This document shows, piece by piece, positions 7,607-16,481 of a stretch of DNA of 64,000 bases. The stretch covers positions 1 through 64,000 of the forward strand of contig NZ_JRMP02000006.1 in assembly GCF_000762875.2 (NCBI RefSeq). Reading direction: 5' to 3'. Each line of letters starts with the position of its first letter. Position 1 is the first letter of the stretch. The translations under genes were made by a program, and so were the position numbers. The notes beneath the pieces are model-generated. The model was not told the origin of the DNA. It worked only from the letters and a program-made list of their open reading frames with translations, and made no database searches. The DNA comes from Helicobacter saguini (GTDB lineage: Bacteria > Campylobacterota > Campylobacteria > Campylobacterales > Helicobacteraceae).

Positions 7607-8638
7607 TTATTCATAACTTTTTGCGATTTTTTCCATTATAGATTCTAAGTTTTTTAGATAATCTTTACTCATAGGATTAATTAGCACGAGTTCCGCATTT
7701 ATCGATGTTGCAAGGGTTTTTATATCCTTATTTTCACTCTGTGTAAAAATGCGTTTTACCCCGATTTTTTTCGCAAAATTGCTTAACGCCAAAATGTCTT
7801 GCAAACCATATTTTTTACCATGCTTTTCAAGGCTATGCTCAATCAAATTATACTCACTCTCAAAGCCCTCAAATAGCGGATGATACACGATAAAATCGCG
7901 TCTTTCCATATTCTTTAGAATCTCTTTAATTTTGCCCTGCGAAGATTCTATGTCTTGTTCTAATTTTGCTAAGTTTTCTTTATAAAAGTTAGCATTTTTA
8001 GAATCTAAACTAATTAGATTCTGTGCTATTTCTTTAGCGATAATTTTTGCGTTATTTAGACTTAGCCAAAGGTGGGAAATTTCATTATGAGAATCGTGAT
8101 TTTCTTTGTGTTTATGATGATTTTCTTTAGAATCTGCACTTGGTTGTATTACTGCCTTGCCTTGTAAAAGCCCTTGTGTAAGCTCTTTTTCTTTTTTATT
8201 TTGTAGATTAGATTCTAAAGATTTAATTTTGCTATGAATCTTAATTCGCTCAAGTGGAATGATAGAATCTAAACGCAAAATCTCCGTTTTTTTAGCATTT
8301 TTAGAATCTTGTTTAATTTTTATCATTTTTTCTAAGTAAATTTTTTCAAAAGGCATACCGATAAATACGAGCATATCGGCATTTTCTAAGGTTTTAATCA
8401 TTTTAAAATCAGGCTCAAAAAATTCGGCATTTTTATTGTTTGGCACAATTATTTTAGCATCGGCTTTATCAGCGGCGATTTTTTCCACAAAAAAGGCAAG
8501 TGGGGCAATGCTTACTGCAATTTGCAATTTAGATTCTTTAGAATCTATTTTGCTTTTCACCCCTGCGGCACTTAAAATATTTAAAATAAAAATATTACAA
8601 AAAATAAAATAAAATATTAAAAAACTTATCTTTTTCAT
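7607..8638 (-). CDS. znuA: ZnuA/TroA-family periplasmic metal-binding protein
   Basis: A substrate-binding protein of a zinc or manganese ABC transporter. An N-terminal hydrophobic signal segment precedes IAVSIAPLAFFVEKIA. The start at 8638 is preferred because AGGA lies at the right distance. A metal ligand is visible in SHLWLS and another in VYHPLFEGF, and an acidic ligand may be in FTQSENKD. A histidine-rich loop (HHKHKENHDSHNE) of the kind seen in zinc-binding members precedes SHLWLS. The first-site segment reads NAEFFEPDF, where relatives usually have a histidine before the acidic-proline stretch. A repeat-derived insert lies before the histidine loop. No permease or ATPase gene is adjacent. 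Confidence 0.8.
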   Translation of the reverse strand: MKKISFLIFYFIFCNIFILNILSAAGVKSKIDSKESKLQIAVSIAPLAFFVEKIAADKADAKIIVPNNKNAEFFEPDFKMIKTLENADMLVFIGMPFEKIYLEKMIKIKQDSKNAKKTEILRLDSIIPLERIKIHSKIKSLESNLQNKKEKELTQGLLQGKAVIQPSADSKENHHKHKENHDSHNEISHLWLSLNNAKIIAKEIAQNLISLDSKNANFYKENLAKLEQDIESSQGKIKEILKNMERRDFIVYHPLFEGFESEYNLIEHSLEKHGKKYGLQDILALSNFAKKIGVKRIFTQSENKDIKTLATSINAELVLINPMSKDYLKNLESIMEKIAKSYE

Positions 8639-8731
8639 AACCATCCTAAAATCAATTTAGAATCTAATTATATATTTTAACTTTTAAGATTTTTAGAATC
8701 TAAAAGATAAAATATCATTAAGTTTCATGTT

Positions 8732-10024
8732 TTATTTCCCCATATACACCTGACGTGGTCTTGTGATTCTAACATGTGGATTTTTTACATGTTCGATTAA
8801 GTTCGCACACCAGCCAGGCATTCGCCCTAAAACGAAAATAGGCGTGAAAAGCTCCGTTGGAATCTTCAAAGCCGAAAGAATTATACCGCTATAAAAATCC
8901 ACATTTGGATACAAATTTCGCTTGATAAAATACTCATCTTTCAGGGCGACTTCCTCGACTTTTTCAGCTATTTCACTAAGTTTCATATCCATTTTTATAC
9001 CGCGTTTGTTTAAATCATCTTTTAAGGCTTTCAGCGTCTTAGCGCGCGGGTCGTAGTTCTTATACACACGATGCCCAAAGCCCATAAGGCGAAATGGGTC
9101 ATTTTTATCTTTCACACGCTCGATGTATTTATCGACATTTTTCACATCGCCTATTTCTCTTAGCTGACTTAGCACCGCCTCATTTGCCCCGCCGTGTGCT
9201 GGTCCCCAAAGGGCGGCAATCCCTGCAGAAATAGCCGCATACGGATGCACGCCCGTGCTTGCCACATTTCGCACGGTGGTAGTTGAAGCGTTTTGCCCAT
9301 GCTCTGCGTGAAGCGTTAGAATCTTATCTAACGCCTCGATTTCCACAGGCGTGATTTCTTGCTCGCCTTTAAGCGTTTGCTTTAGCCGTCCGTGCGGATA
9401 TGCGCGTAGCATATACAAGAAATTTTCCACATAGCTTTTGCTCACATCAGGCTCAATGAAGGGCGCACCAACGCTATGACGATAGCAAAATGCCACCATT
9501 GTAGGCGTTTTAGCAATAATCCGCCTTGCCATCGTTTGATAATCATCCTCGTCCTCCATCTCTTTATGGTCGTAGTAAAGTGTCGCTAGAACGCTCACTA
9601 ACGCACTTAAAGTTGCCATAGGATGCGCCTTATCAGGAAATGCGTTAAACACACTTTTTAGCCGCTCATGCAAGAAGCCGCAATGTCGCAACTCAAGGTC
9701 AAACTCATCGCTTTCTTTAGAATCTTTAGGCAGCCCATCATCGCTAATTAAAAGCCTACAAACATCGGTAAATTTATATTTCGCCACCAAATCCTGAATA
9801 GGAATGCCCTTGTAAAGCAGCTCGCCATCCTTGCCATTCACATAGCTTATAGTGCCTTCACAGCCTGCTGTGCTACCATATCCTGGGTCATAGCTAAATA
9901 GATTTGTTGTCGTAAAAAGCTTACTAAAATCAATCGCCTTAGGACCCCTAGTGCAGTTAATTAAGTCAAACTCATAGCTTTGCCCGGTTGAATTATCTGT
10001 CAGTGTCACGCTCTCTTTTGCCAT
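8732..10024 (-). CDS. gltA: Citrate synthase
   Basis: The 430-residue enzyme condenses acetyl-CoA and oxaloacetate to citrate. Family signatures are all present: [13 protein letters not shown] with the first catalytic histidine, [14 protein letters not shown] with the second, and VDFYSGI with the catalytic aspartate. The length is normal for the hexameric type. Only a minor DSKESDE segment intrudes at a surface loop. Start [11 protein letters not shown] follows AAAGGAG. It stands alone between znuA and the divergent tssL. This gene is nearly free of the repeat text that fills its neighbours. Confidence 0.97.
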   Translation of the reverse strand: MAKESVTLTDNSTGQSYEFDLINCTRGPKAIDFSKLFTTTNLFSYDPGYGSTAGCEGTISYVNGKDGELLYKGIPIQDLVAKYKFTDVCRLLISDDGLPKDSKESDEFDLELRHCGFLHERLKSVFNAFPDKAHPMATLSALVSVLATLYYDHKEMEDEDDYQTMARRIIAKTPTMVAFCYRHSVGAPFIEPDVSKSYVENFLYMLRAYPHGRLKQTLKGEQEITPVEIEALDKILTLHAEHGQNASTTTVRNVASTGVHPYAAISAGIAALWGPAHGGANEAVLSQLREIGDVKNVDKYIERVKDKNDPFRLMGFGHRVYKNYDPRAKTLKALKDDLNKRGIKMDMKLSEIAEKVEEVALKDEYFIKRNLYPNVDFYSGIILSALKIPTELFTPIFVLGRMPGWCANLIEHVKNPHVRITRPRQVYMGK

Positions 10025-10280
10025 ATCTTTCTCCTTTAAATTGATTGCTTTTTTGAATCTAGATTCTAAGTTTTCTTATGTTTTATGGAATCTAGATTCT
10101 AAAAGCTAATGTTTTTCATAATATCTAAATTTTTCACATTTTGTCTAGCAAATATTAATTATTTTTGTGTAATTAATGGAATGTTACAAAAATGCTAAGA
10201 ATTTATAGAATCTAGAAATTTACTTAAATTCATATTTTTCTTTTACCATTTACATTTTTAAAAATATTTGAAAGTTTAAT

Positions 10281-11042
10281 ATGCAGGATAAAGATATAAA
10301 AAAAACATCGCTCATAGCCGCTGGCAATCTTAGGGGTTTGCAAAATAACTTGGCACTAGATTACTATTTATCTTTACTTTTATTAGCTAATAGATTATCT
10401 AGAATCAGTAAATTTGATATGAGCATAGAGCAGTTAAAAGAGAATATATTAAATGAAATTTTATCTATAAACTCTACGCTTATAAATCTAAAAAAATACG
10501 ATGAAATTGATATTGCAAGGTTACGATATTGCGTGTGTGTGTTTATTGATGAGAGTTTGCTTAAGAATCCTTTATTTATCGATAGCGATTACGCTAATAA
10601 TCCATTAACTTTAAGATTATTTAATGAAAACGAAGGTGGCGATAAATTTTTTGGAATCATGTATAAGTGGCTGGAAAATCCCAGTAAAAATAAAGATATG
10701 CTTGAATTTATATACGTTTGTATGATTTTGGGCTATAGGGGTAAATTTAATGTAGAAAATGATTGTAATGAAAAAATTTTATATTTATGTGAAAATATAT
10801 GTGCCGCAATAACACCAAATATTGAAATGAAAGAAGATATTTTCAATGAATATGGCAAAAGATTTAATAATAATGATTTATTCCAAAGCCTTATCAAATT
10901 TTTAACAAGACATTTTAAGGTTATTGTTATATTTATTCCACTAGGAATTATTTTAGGCGTATTTACATTCTCAACACTTAAAATTTTAAACAATAATGAA
11001 AATATAGAATCTAAGTTTATTAATATTTACTTAAAACAATAG
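10281..11042 (+). CDS. tssL: Type VI secretion protein TssL / DotU family
   Basis: The 253-residue protein matches the short (IcmH/DotU) form of TssL. The cytoplasmic domain carries CVFIDESLLKNP, LRLFNENEGGDKFFGIMYKWL and FIYVCMILGYRGKFNVEN, equivalents of the family core. A single C-terminal membrane segment near 215-238 (VIVIFIPLGIILGVFTF) anchors it to the inner membrane. TssL forms the membrane complex with TssM and TssJ. None of these partners is adjacent. The gene is isolated between gltA and the frd operon. No good ribosome-binding site precedes the ATG. Its stop is followed at once by a 17-base palindrome. Confidence 0.85.
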   Translation: MQDKDIKKTSLIAAGNLRGLQNNLALDYYLSLLLLANRLSRISKFDMSIEQLKENILNEILSINSTLINLKKYDEIDIARLRYCVCVFIDESLLKNPLFIDSDYANNPLTLRLFNENEGGDKFFGIMYKWLENPSKNKDMLEFIYVCMILGYRGKFNVENDCNEKILYLCENICAAITPNIEMKEDIFNEYGKRFNNNDLFQSLIKFLTRHFKVIVIFIPLGIILGVFTFSTLKILNNNENIESKFINIYLKQ

Positions 11043-11043
11043 T

Positions 11044-11235
11044 TAGATTCTAAGAATCTATTTACTATTTAGGGAGTTTTAGTTATAGAATCTTGTAAGA
11101 TAGATTCTGTAAAAATGGATTCTAATATAGAATCTAAATAGAATCTTGCAAAATAGATTCTGTAAAATGTAGAATCTAATAAGGTAGATTCTATAAAACG
11201 TAAAATAGATTCTATAAAACATAGAATCTATTAAG
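11044..11235. repeat. Dense intergenic AGAWTCT array
   Basis: About a dozen AGATTCT/AGAATCT words occur in 190 bases between the convergent tssL and frdB genes. The first pair forms the palindrome TAGATTCTAAGAATCTA (11044-11060) two bases after the tssL stop. Spacing is irregular (about 8-25 bases) and orientation alternates. No gene is seen. It could act as a bidirectional terminator, but there is no classic GC stem with a T run. Confidence 0.85.
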
Positions 11236-11241
11236 AAAAAG

Positions 11242-12015
11242 TTAGCGCAAGGCGACCATTTTGCGGCGAAGGTAAGCGATTTTACTTTGCAAAGGTAGCT
11301 CTTTAGGGCATACATCATGGCAGGCAATAAGGCTCATACAGCCAAATACGCCATCATCATTACCTACTAGCTCGTAGTAATCCTCATCAGTCCTTTCATC
11401 ATGCGGGTCAATCATAAATCGCACAATGCGATTCATCCCAGCCCCGCCGATAAAGTCCTCACGCATAACTTTTGTCGCGCAACTTGCAATGCAGCACCCA
11501 CACTCAATACATCTATCAAGCTCAAACACATCATCCGCCACCTGCGGCTCAATAGGCATTTCAAGCTTAGAAATATCAGGCTTATGCTGCGTATGCACCC
11601 AGCTCTCTACTCTCTTTGTCATACCCTCAAACCACTCGCCTGTATTCACACTCAAATCTTTGATAAGTTTAAACGCAGGTAAAGGCAAAATGGTAATCAC
11701 GCCATCAGGGAAATCTTGCGTCAAAGTCCTACACGCAAGTCGTGGGCGACCATTTATCATCATACCGCAACTTCCGCAAATCCCCGCGCGACATACAAAG
11801 TCAAAGCTTAAATCAGGGTCTTGTTGTTCGCGTATCATATTTAGTGCGATAAACACGGTCATTGAATGCGCCTCTTCTAGCTTGTATTCCCTAAAATGCG
11901 GCTTACTTACCGCGCTTTGTGGGTCAAACTTTAACGCACGAATGGTAATTGTCCTGCCCTTATGCTCGGCTGGTTTAGCCGCTGTTTGTTGATTGTTACT
12001 TACTTCAGCACTCAT
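11242..12015 (-). CDS. frdB: Fumarate reductase iron-sulfur subunit
   Basis: FrdB carries electrons from the quinol-oxidising cytochrome b subunit to FrdA. The [2Fe-2S] ligands are in [10 protein letters not shown] and the following LAC. The [4Fe-4S] motif is [11 protein letters not shown], and the last cluster motif lies in [12 protein letters not shown]. At 257 residues it is slightly longer than Wolinella FrdB through a short N-terminal extension. It ends the frdCAB operon two bases after frdA, with a good ribosome-binding site in the gap. No repeat inserts are present. Confidence 0.97.
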   Translation of the reverse strand: MSAEVSNNQQTAAKPAEHKGRTITIRALKFDPQSAVSKPHFREYKLEEAHSMTVFIALNMIREQQDPDLSFDFVCRAGICGSCGMMINGRPRLACRTLTQDFPDGVITILPLPAFKLIKDLSVNTGEWFEGMTKRVESWVHTQHKPDISKLEMPIEPQVADDVFELDRCIECGCCIASCATKVMREDFIGGAGMNRIVRFMIDPHDERTDEDYYELVGNDDGVFGCMSLIACHDVCPKELPLQSKIAYLRRKMVALR

Positions 12016-12017
12016 TT

Positions 12018-14000
12018 TTATCTCCTTTTATCGCTTAGTCTTTCATTTCTTGCTTTATAAAGTGGCTGCAAGTTAAACTGCATTAATGCTTCTTGCAATG
12101 CGTATCTATCACCACCTTTTGCGTTAATCTCTGCTGTGATTTTATCAATCTCAGCTTGTCTTATCGCGCTATTTGGATGCTCGATAATCATACCCTTAGC
12201 ACCATATCCGCGGAATCCGGGCGCGATTTCCATTTTCATAATGTCTAAATCCTCATAAGTGATTGTAGGCAATGTTTGATTTGGGTCATCGCTCCAACCA
12301 GCTAAAGTTCGTTTTAGCCAGTCTTTATCATTTCTTTTTGGATAGTCCTCGCGGCTGTGTGCGCCCCTAGATTCTGTCCTATCAAGCGCTCCTTTTGCCA
12401 CACACAAGGCAATTTTTAGCATACGCGGTGTGCGGTAGGCATCTTCTAGCTCTGGATTATCGTGGTATTTTTTATTTTGCACTCTTATATTTTTGCTTCG
12501 CTTATATAGCTCTTCTAGGCGAGTTACCGCGTCTTGCAAGCCTTTACCATCTCTAAAGATTCCAACATCCGCATCCATTATTTCTTTCATTTTATTTTTT
12601 ATTTCATACACATTTTCAGTGCCGCTGCTATTTAATAGACTTGCGATGTAGGCTTCTTCTTTCTTAATAAAAGATTCTAAAGTAGCAGTCTCAATATCCA
12701 CTTCCGCATTTTGACAATGCTCCGCGAAATATCCACCGATAATCATACCGCTTACCACCGCTTCGCTAACTGAGTTTCCACCTAAGCGATTAAATCCATG
12801 TAAATCCCAGCACGCCGCTTCACCTGCTGCAAATAAACCTTTAAGATAAGATTCACCACGATAATCTGTGCGGATACCGCCCATAGAATAGTGCTGCATA
12901 GGTAGCACAGGCGCCCATTTATCCGCAGGGTCAATACCAGCGAATACTTTACAAATATCTTGCACGTCGCGTAAATTTCGCTCAATATGCGCGCGACCTA
13001 AGATTGTAATATCAAGCCATAAATGCTCACCATAAGGCGATTTTACACCCTTACCTTCGCGGATTCTTTGAATCATCCTACGCGAAACAACATCACGGCT
13101 TGCTAGCTCTTTTTTCTCTGGCTCATAATCAGGCATAAAGCGATAGCCATCCACATCGCGTAATAAACCACCATCACCGCGACATCCTTCAGTCAGCAAG
13201 ATTCCACTAGGGAAAAGTGGCGTTGGGTGGAATTGCACCGCTTCCATATTCCCTAGCTTTGCTACACCTGTCTCCATAGCAATAGCAGCGCCTGTGCCTT
13301 CGCAAATTACAGCATTTGTAGTGTTTTTATAAACCCTACCATATCCACCTGTGGCAATCAGTGTGCCTTTTGCTACATACGCAGAAATCTCGCCTGTAAC
13401 CAAATCTCGCACCACCGCGCCATAGCATCGCCCATCTTGGTGAATCAAAGCCACCGCTTCTTTTCTATCGCGAATATCTACGCCGTGCTTATAAGCTTCA
13501 TTTGCTACCGCATAAAGCATAGTGTGACCTGTGGCATCCGCTGTATAGCAGGTTCTCCACTTTTTAGTCCCACCAAAATCCCTTGAGTGAATGTAGCCGT
13601 GTCTAAAGTCATCTTCAGTAATCGTTACCTTTTCGCCATTGATAACCGCTGGTCTATCACCCTTTTGAATCCTAGTCCATGGGACACCCCAGCCAGCCAG
13701 CTCTCTAATTGCCTTTGGCGCAGTTGTTACGAACATTCTAGCTACATCTTGGTCGCAACCCCAGTCGCTCCCTTTTACCGTATCAGCAAAGTGCAAGTCT
13801 TCGTTATCGCCATCGCTTTTTACTGAGTTTCCAAGGCTTGCTTGCATACCACCTTGCGCAGCAGCGGAGTGGCTTCTTTTAACCGGTATAAGACTTAGCA
13901 CTATTGTGCTTAACCCTTGCTCTTGTGTAGCGATGGAAGCGCGCAAACCAGCCAAACCACCGCCTATAATTAACGCATCACAATATGTTACTTTCATCAT
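12018..14000 (-). CDS. frdA: Fumarate reductase flavoprotein subunit
   Basis: The catalytic subunit reduces fumarate to succinate at a covalently bound FAD. The FAD fold [10 protein letters not shown] is at the N-terminus, [16 protein letters not shown] surrounds the flavin-linking histidine, and HPTPLFPSG and TEGCRGDGG form the active-site region. The 660-residue length matches Wolinella and H. pylori FrdA. It is the middle gene of frdCAB, 14 bases after frdC. The absence of any DSK-type insert is notable beside heavily interrupted genes nearby. Confidence 0.97.
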   Translation of the reverse strand: MMKVTYCDALIIGGGLAGLRASIATQEQGLSTIVLSLIPVKRSHSAAAQGGMQASLGNSVKSDGDNEDLHFADTVKGSDWGCDQDVARMFVTTAPKAIRELAGWGVPWTRIQKGDRPAVINGEKVTITEDDFRHGYIHSRDFGGTKKWRTCYTADATGHTMLYAVANEAYKHGVDIRDRKEAVALIHQDGRCYGAVVRDLVTGEISAYVAKGTLIATGGYGRVYKNTTNAVICEGTGAAIAMETGVAKLGNMEAVQFHPTPLFPSGILLTEGCRGDGGLLRDVDGYRFMPDYEPEKKELASRDVVSRRMIQRIREGKGVKSPYGEHLWLDITILGRAHIERNLRDVQDICKVFAGIDPADKWAPVLPMQHYSMGGIRTDYRGESYLKGLFAAGEAACWDLHGFNRLGGNSVSEAVVSGMIIGGYFAEHCQNAEVDIETATLESFIKKEEAYIASLLNSSGTENVYEIKNKMKEIMDADVGIFRDGKGLQDAVTRLEELYKRSKNIRVQNKKYHDNPELEDAYRTPRMLKIALCVAKGALDRTESRGAHSREDYPKRNDKDWLKRTLAGWSDDPNQTLPTITYEDLDIMKMEIAPGFRGYGAKGMIIEHPNSAIRQAEIDKITAEINAKGGDRYALQEALMQFNLQPLYKARNERLSDKRR

Positions 14001-14014
14001 TCTTCCTTTACAAT

Positions 14015-14857
14015 TTATTTGCTTAGATTTTCTTTCGCAATGGCTACTGCCTTTTTAGACATAGAATCTAAATCACTAGCACTTGCCTCATGATGTCCAT
14101 AAAGCCTTTCATCTGCTTCTCTTGCGTCATGAATATCTTTGAACTTATCCGCATTATTCATACCCTTAATAAAATACGCAGAAAATGTCGCTAACCCTAA
14201 GATAATGAAAAACGCACTCATAGCCCATTTTAGATTCCGTAAGCCAGAAATGCCTAGCCCTTCAAGCCAGCCCCATTTAATGCAAAGGCGATAAAGCCCG
14301 ATAGAGCCATGCAGTTCTACCGCAAAAAGCAGCACAATATATAGAATCCAAAAATGCTGACTAAAGAAACGATATGACGAGCTATTAGGTCCTATAGTTT
14401 CTGGCATAGCAAACATCACAAATAAATGCACGCTAGCTAGGAAAAACATAGCAAATCCAGTCGCGGCTTGAATAAACCAAAGGCTAGTATCGCTATGTTT
14501 CATCAAATGCTTATGCACCTTTAACGCCAAAAACTGCCTATAATTAATAGGAAACTTTCTCATCGCCAAAAATGCGTGTGCTACAAACGCCACAATCACA
14601 ACCGCCGCCACACCGCTAACAATTCGCGGCTCACCAGCCTTTATAAAAATGCTGCCCTCAAAAAACTTCGTAATCCAATACATAAACTCATCGCTAATAA
14701 GTATGCTTGATACGAAAAACATGTGGAAAATCATAAACAAGCCCAAAAATAGCCCTGTCGCACTCTGCCACCAATCCAGCTTTGCTGGCACTCTACTTTT
14801 CTTACGCTCTGGGGTTATACCTAAATAACCCTCGATAATCTTATCTTCTTGTTGCAT
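14015..14857 (-). CDS. frdC: Fumarate reductase cytochrome b subunit
   Basis: This di-haem membrane anchor takes electrons from menaquinol. From ATG 14857 (strong GGGAGG just upstream) the protein begins [20 protein letters not shown], closely like Wolinella FrdC. A longer frame starting 45 bases upstream is rejected. Five hydrophobic segments carry candidate axial haem histidines in [27 protein letters not shown] and [12 protein letters not shown]. The C-terminal tail is acidic and histidine-containing. It is the first gene of frdCAB. Confidence 0.95.
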   Translation of the reverse strand: MQQEDKIIEGYLGITPERKKSRVPAKLDWWQSATGLFLGLFMIFHMFFVSSILISDEFMYWITKFFEGSIFIKAGEPRIVSGVAAVVIVAFVAHAFLAMRKFPINYRQFLALKVHKHLMKHSDTSLWFIQAATGFAMFFLASVHLFVMFAMPETIGPNSSSYRFFSQHFWILYIVLLFAVELHGSIGLYRLCIKWGWLEGLGISGLRNLKWAMSAFFIILGLATFSAYFIKGMNNADKFKDIHDAREADERLYGHHEASASDLDSMSKKAVAIAKENLSK

Positions 14858-14891
14858 TATGCCTCCCTTAAAAACATAAGTCTTGTGAAAG

Positions 14892-14897
14892 ATTATA
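14892..14897 (-). promoter_or_regulatory. -10 box TATAAT of frdCAB
   Basis: TATAAT on the minus strand, 35 bases upstream of the frdC start. It is the only good -10 match in the frdC leader. Confidence 0.6.
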
Positions 14898-15144
14898 TTC
14901 ACAACAAAATATTAGAATATATTTACTTTAAATTAACTTTATTTATTTTGAATAATGAAAATTTTATTACCCAATGTGTAGAATCTACACACTTATAAAT
15001 TATAAAATACCATATTAAAATAATAGAATTATTCTTATTTTTATAGTTTTTCACATTTTAAATGTGTAAGAAATGTGTAATAATTTATATAAATTGTTTT
15101 TTGAAAACTACAATTTTAGATTTAGTCATATAATAGTATTTTGA

Positions 15145-15150
15145 TATAAT
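15145..15150 (+). promoter_or_regulatory. -10 box TATAAT of the arginase-family gene
   Basis: TTGATATAAT ends at 15150, giving a leader of about 17 bases to the first ATG at 15174 or about 60 to the second at 15216. Confidence 0.6.
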
Positions 15151-15173
15151 AGCCAACTTCAAAAGGTGTTATT

Positions 15174-16445
15174 ATGTTTGGTAGTTGCTGTAAAATTTTC
15201 ATTGGAGTATTTTTTATGAATATAATTGCATTTGGTGGTAATTTAGATTCTAATACTATGGATTCTAAGATTTTGCGGTTAGTTTATCCGCAGTGGCAAG
15301 GCGGTGATATTACTTCTTGGTTTAGTGATTTAAGCTTACAAGAAGCCGCAAAGGGCTATATTTTGGGTGCGGAAATTTTAAATTTGCTAGTAGATTCAGT
15401 GCGAAAAGATTCTATAGAATCTATGGAATCTAAAATGCAAGATTCTAAAAAAGATTCTATAGAATCTAAATTGCAAGATTCTAATACAGAATCTAAAACG
15501 CTAAAATCCAAAAAAGATTCTAATATAGAATCTAAAAATTCTAAAAATCCTAATAATTTTACACAAAATAACACTTTAGATTCTAAAAATCATAATTTTC
15601 AAATGCAAGATTCTAAGCAAAATTCTAAAAAAGATTCTAACATAGAATCTAAAAGTCGCGAAAACATCGCCATTGTCGATATTTCAAAAGATTTAAAGCT
15701 AGATTCTAACTCTCAAAGAATAGTGCAAAATGGCATAATCGATGGTGAAATTTTAAAAAAACAAACAAGTAAAGCCCTGCAGATTCTAAACGCGAGAAAA
15801 CCGCAAAAGATTCTAACTTTGGGTGGCGAGTGTAGCGTATCTGTCGCGCCTTTCACTTATCTAAATAGCGTGTATAAGGGTGATTTGGCGGTGATTTGGC
15901 TTGATGCGCACCCTGATGTTGGGCTTCCATTCGATAATTTTTACAAGGGCTATCACGCGATGGCGGTATCTGCCCTGCTTGGCAAAAACTCAAAAAACGC
16001 CAAAAGTGAGAATCATAACGACAAAAACGCCACTTTTGACCTGCAAAAAGACTTTAATCTGCCTAGCCACATAGAATCTAGCAAGGTGATTTTGGTCGGG
16101 CTGCACTCAAAGGAAGCCACGCATTTTACGCGACGTGTGCGCGAGTTTGACCTTACGACTTTGAGTGTGAAAGATGTCGCAAAAGATTCTAAAAAGCTTT
16201 TAGCTTGGCTTGAAAGCACGGGTGTGAGCCGCGTTGCTATCCATTTGGACTTGGATGTTTTGGATGCGAGTGAGCTTTATATCGCGGTTGGAAATAGCGG
16301 CGTGATGGGCATTTCGCAGGTTTCGCGTCTTATAAATGATGTCGCTAGTCGCTATGACGTGGTCGCCCTTACCATCGCCGAGCATTTCCCAAAGGCTGAA
16401 ATTCAGCTTAAAAGATTGCTTGAAACCTTGCCATTAATAAAATAA
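15174..16445 (+). CDS. Arginase/ureohydrolase family protein with DSK-type insert
   Basis: The fold signatures are LTLGGEC (217-220 for GGEC), WLDAHPD (DAHPD 244-248), H261 in KGYHAM and HLDLDVLD (DLDVLD 359-364). These are the manganese-ligand segments of ureohydrolases. The first motif has GGEC where GGDH is usual, so one metal ligand appears replaced. Residues 74-162 (bases about 15393-15659) are an insert made almost wholly of AGAWTCT words. Two starts have ribosome-binding sites: ATG 15174 and ATG 15216 (GGAG eight bases upstream), and the sequence does not decide. The reaction (arginine, agmatine or another guanidino substrate) cannot be fixed. Confidence 0.8.
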   Translation: MFGSCCKIFIGVFFMNIIAFGGNLDSNTMDSKILRLVYPQWQGGDITSWFSDLSLQEAAKGYILGAEILNLLVDSVRKDSIESMESKMQDSKKDSIESKLQDSNTESKTLKSKKDSNIESKNSKNPNNFTQNNTLDSKNHNFQMQDSKQNSKKDSNIESKSRENIAIVDISKDLKLDSNSQRIVQNGIIDGEILKKQTSKALQILNARKPQKILTLGGECSVSVAPFTYLNSVYKGDLAVIWLDAHPDVGLPFDNFYKGYHAMAVSALLGKNSKNAKSENHNDKNATFDLQKDFNLPSHIESSKVILVGLHSKEATHFTRRVREFDLTTLSVKDVAKDSKKLLAWLESTGVSRVAIHLDLDVLDASELYIAVGNSGVMGISQVSRLINDVASRYDVVALTIAEHFPKAEIQLKRLLETLPLIK

Positions 16446-16481
16446 GATCTAAAAATATTTGAAATATTATTTTAATATAAC

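Larger units (their letters stand above)
14858..15173. promoter_or_regulatory. Divergent frdC / arginase intergenic region
   Basis: About 316 bases with no gene. It contains one -10 box per direction and a perfect inverted repeat TGTGTAGAATCTACACA at 14975-14991 centred on an AGAATCT word, well placed for a regulator binding site. The remainder is very AT-rich. Confidence 0.5.

Noticed and set aside
6873-7616. Open frame antisense to dxr rich in D-S, E-S and S-K
   Set aside because: It is a shadow: the AGAWTCT words are self-complementary, so the antisense strand also avoids stops. dxr has clear conserved motifs on the other strand.
11043-11241. CRISPR-like array of short repeats
   Set aside because: The repeat is only 7-8 bases, the spacers are short and themselves similar, orientation alternates, and no cas genes are present.
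11401-11992. Two overlapping plus-strand frames across frdB
   Set aside because: They are antisense to an intact iron-sulfur subunit with all cluster cysteines, and have no start signals of their own.
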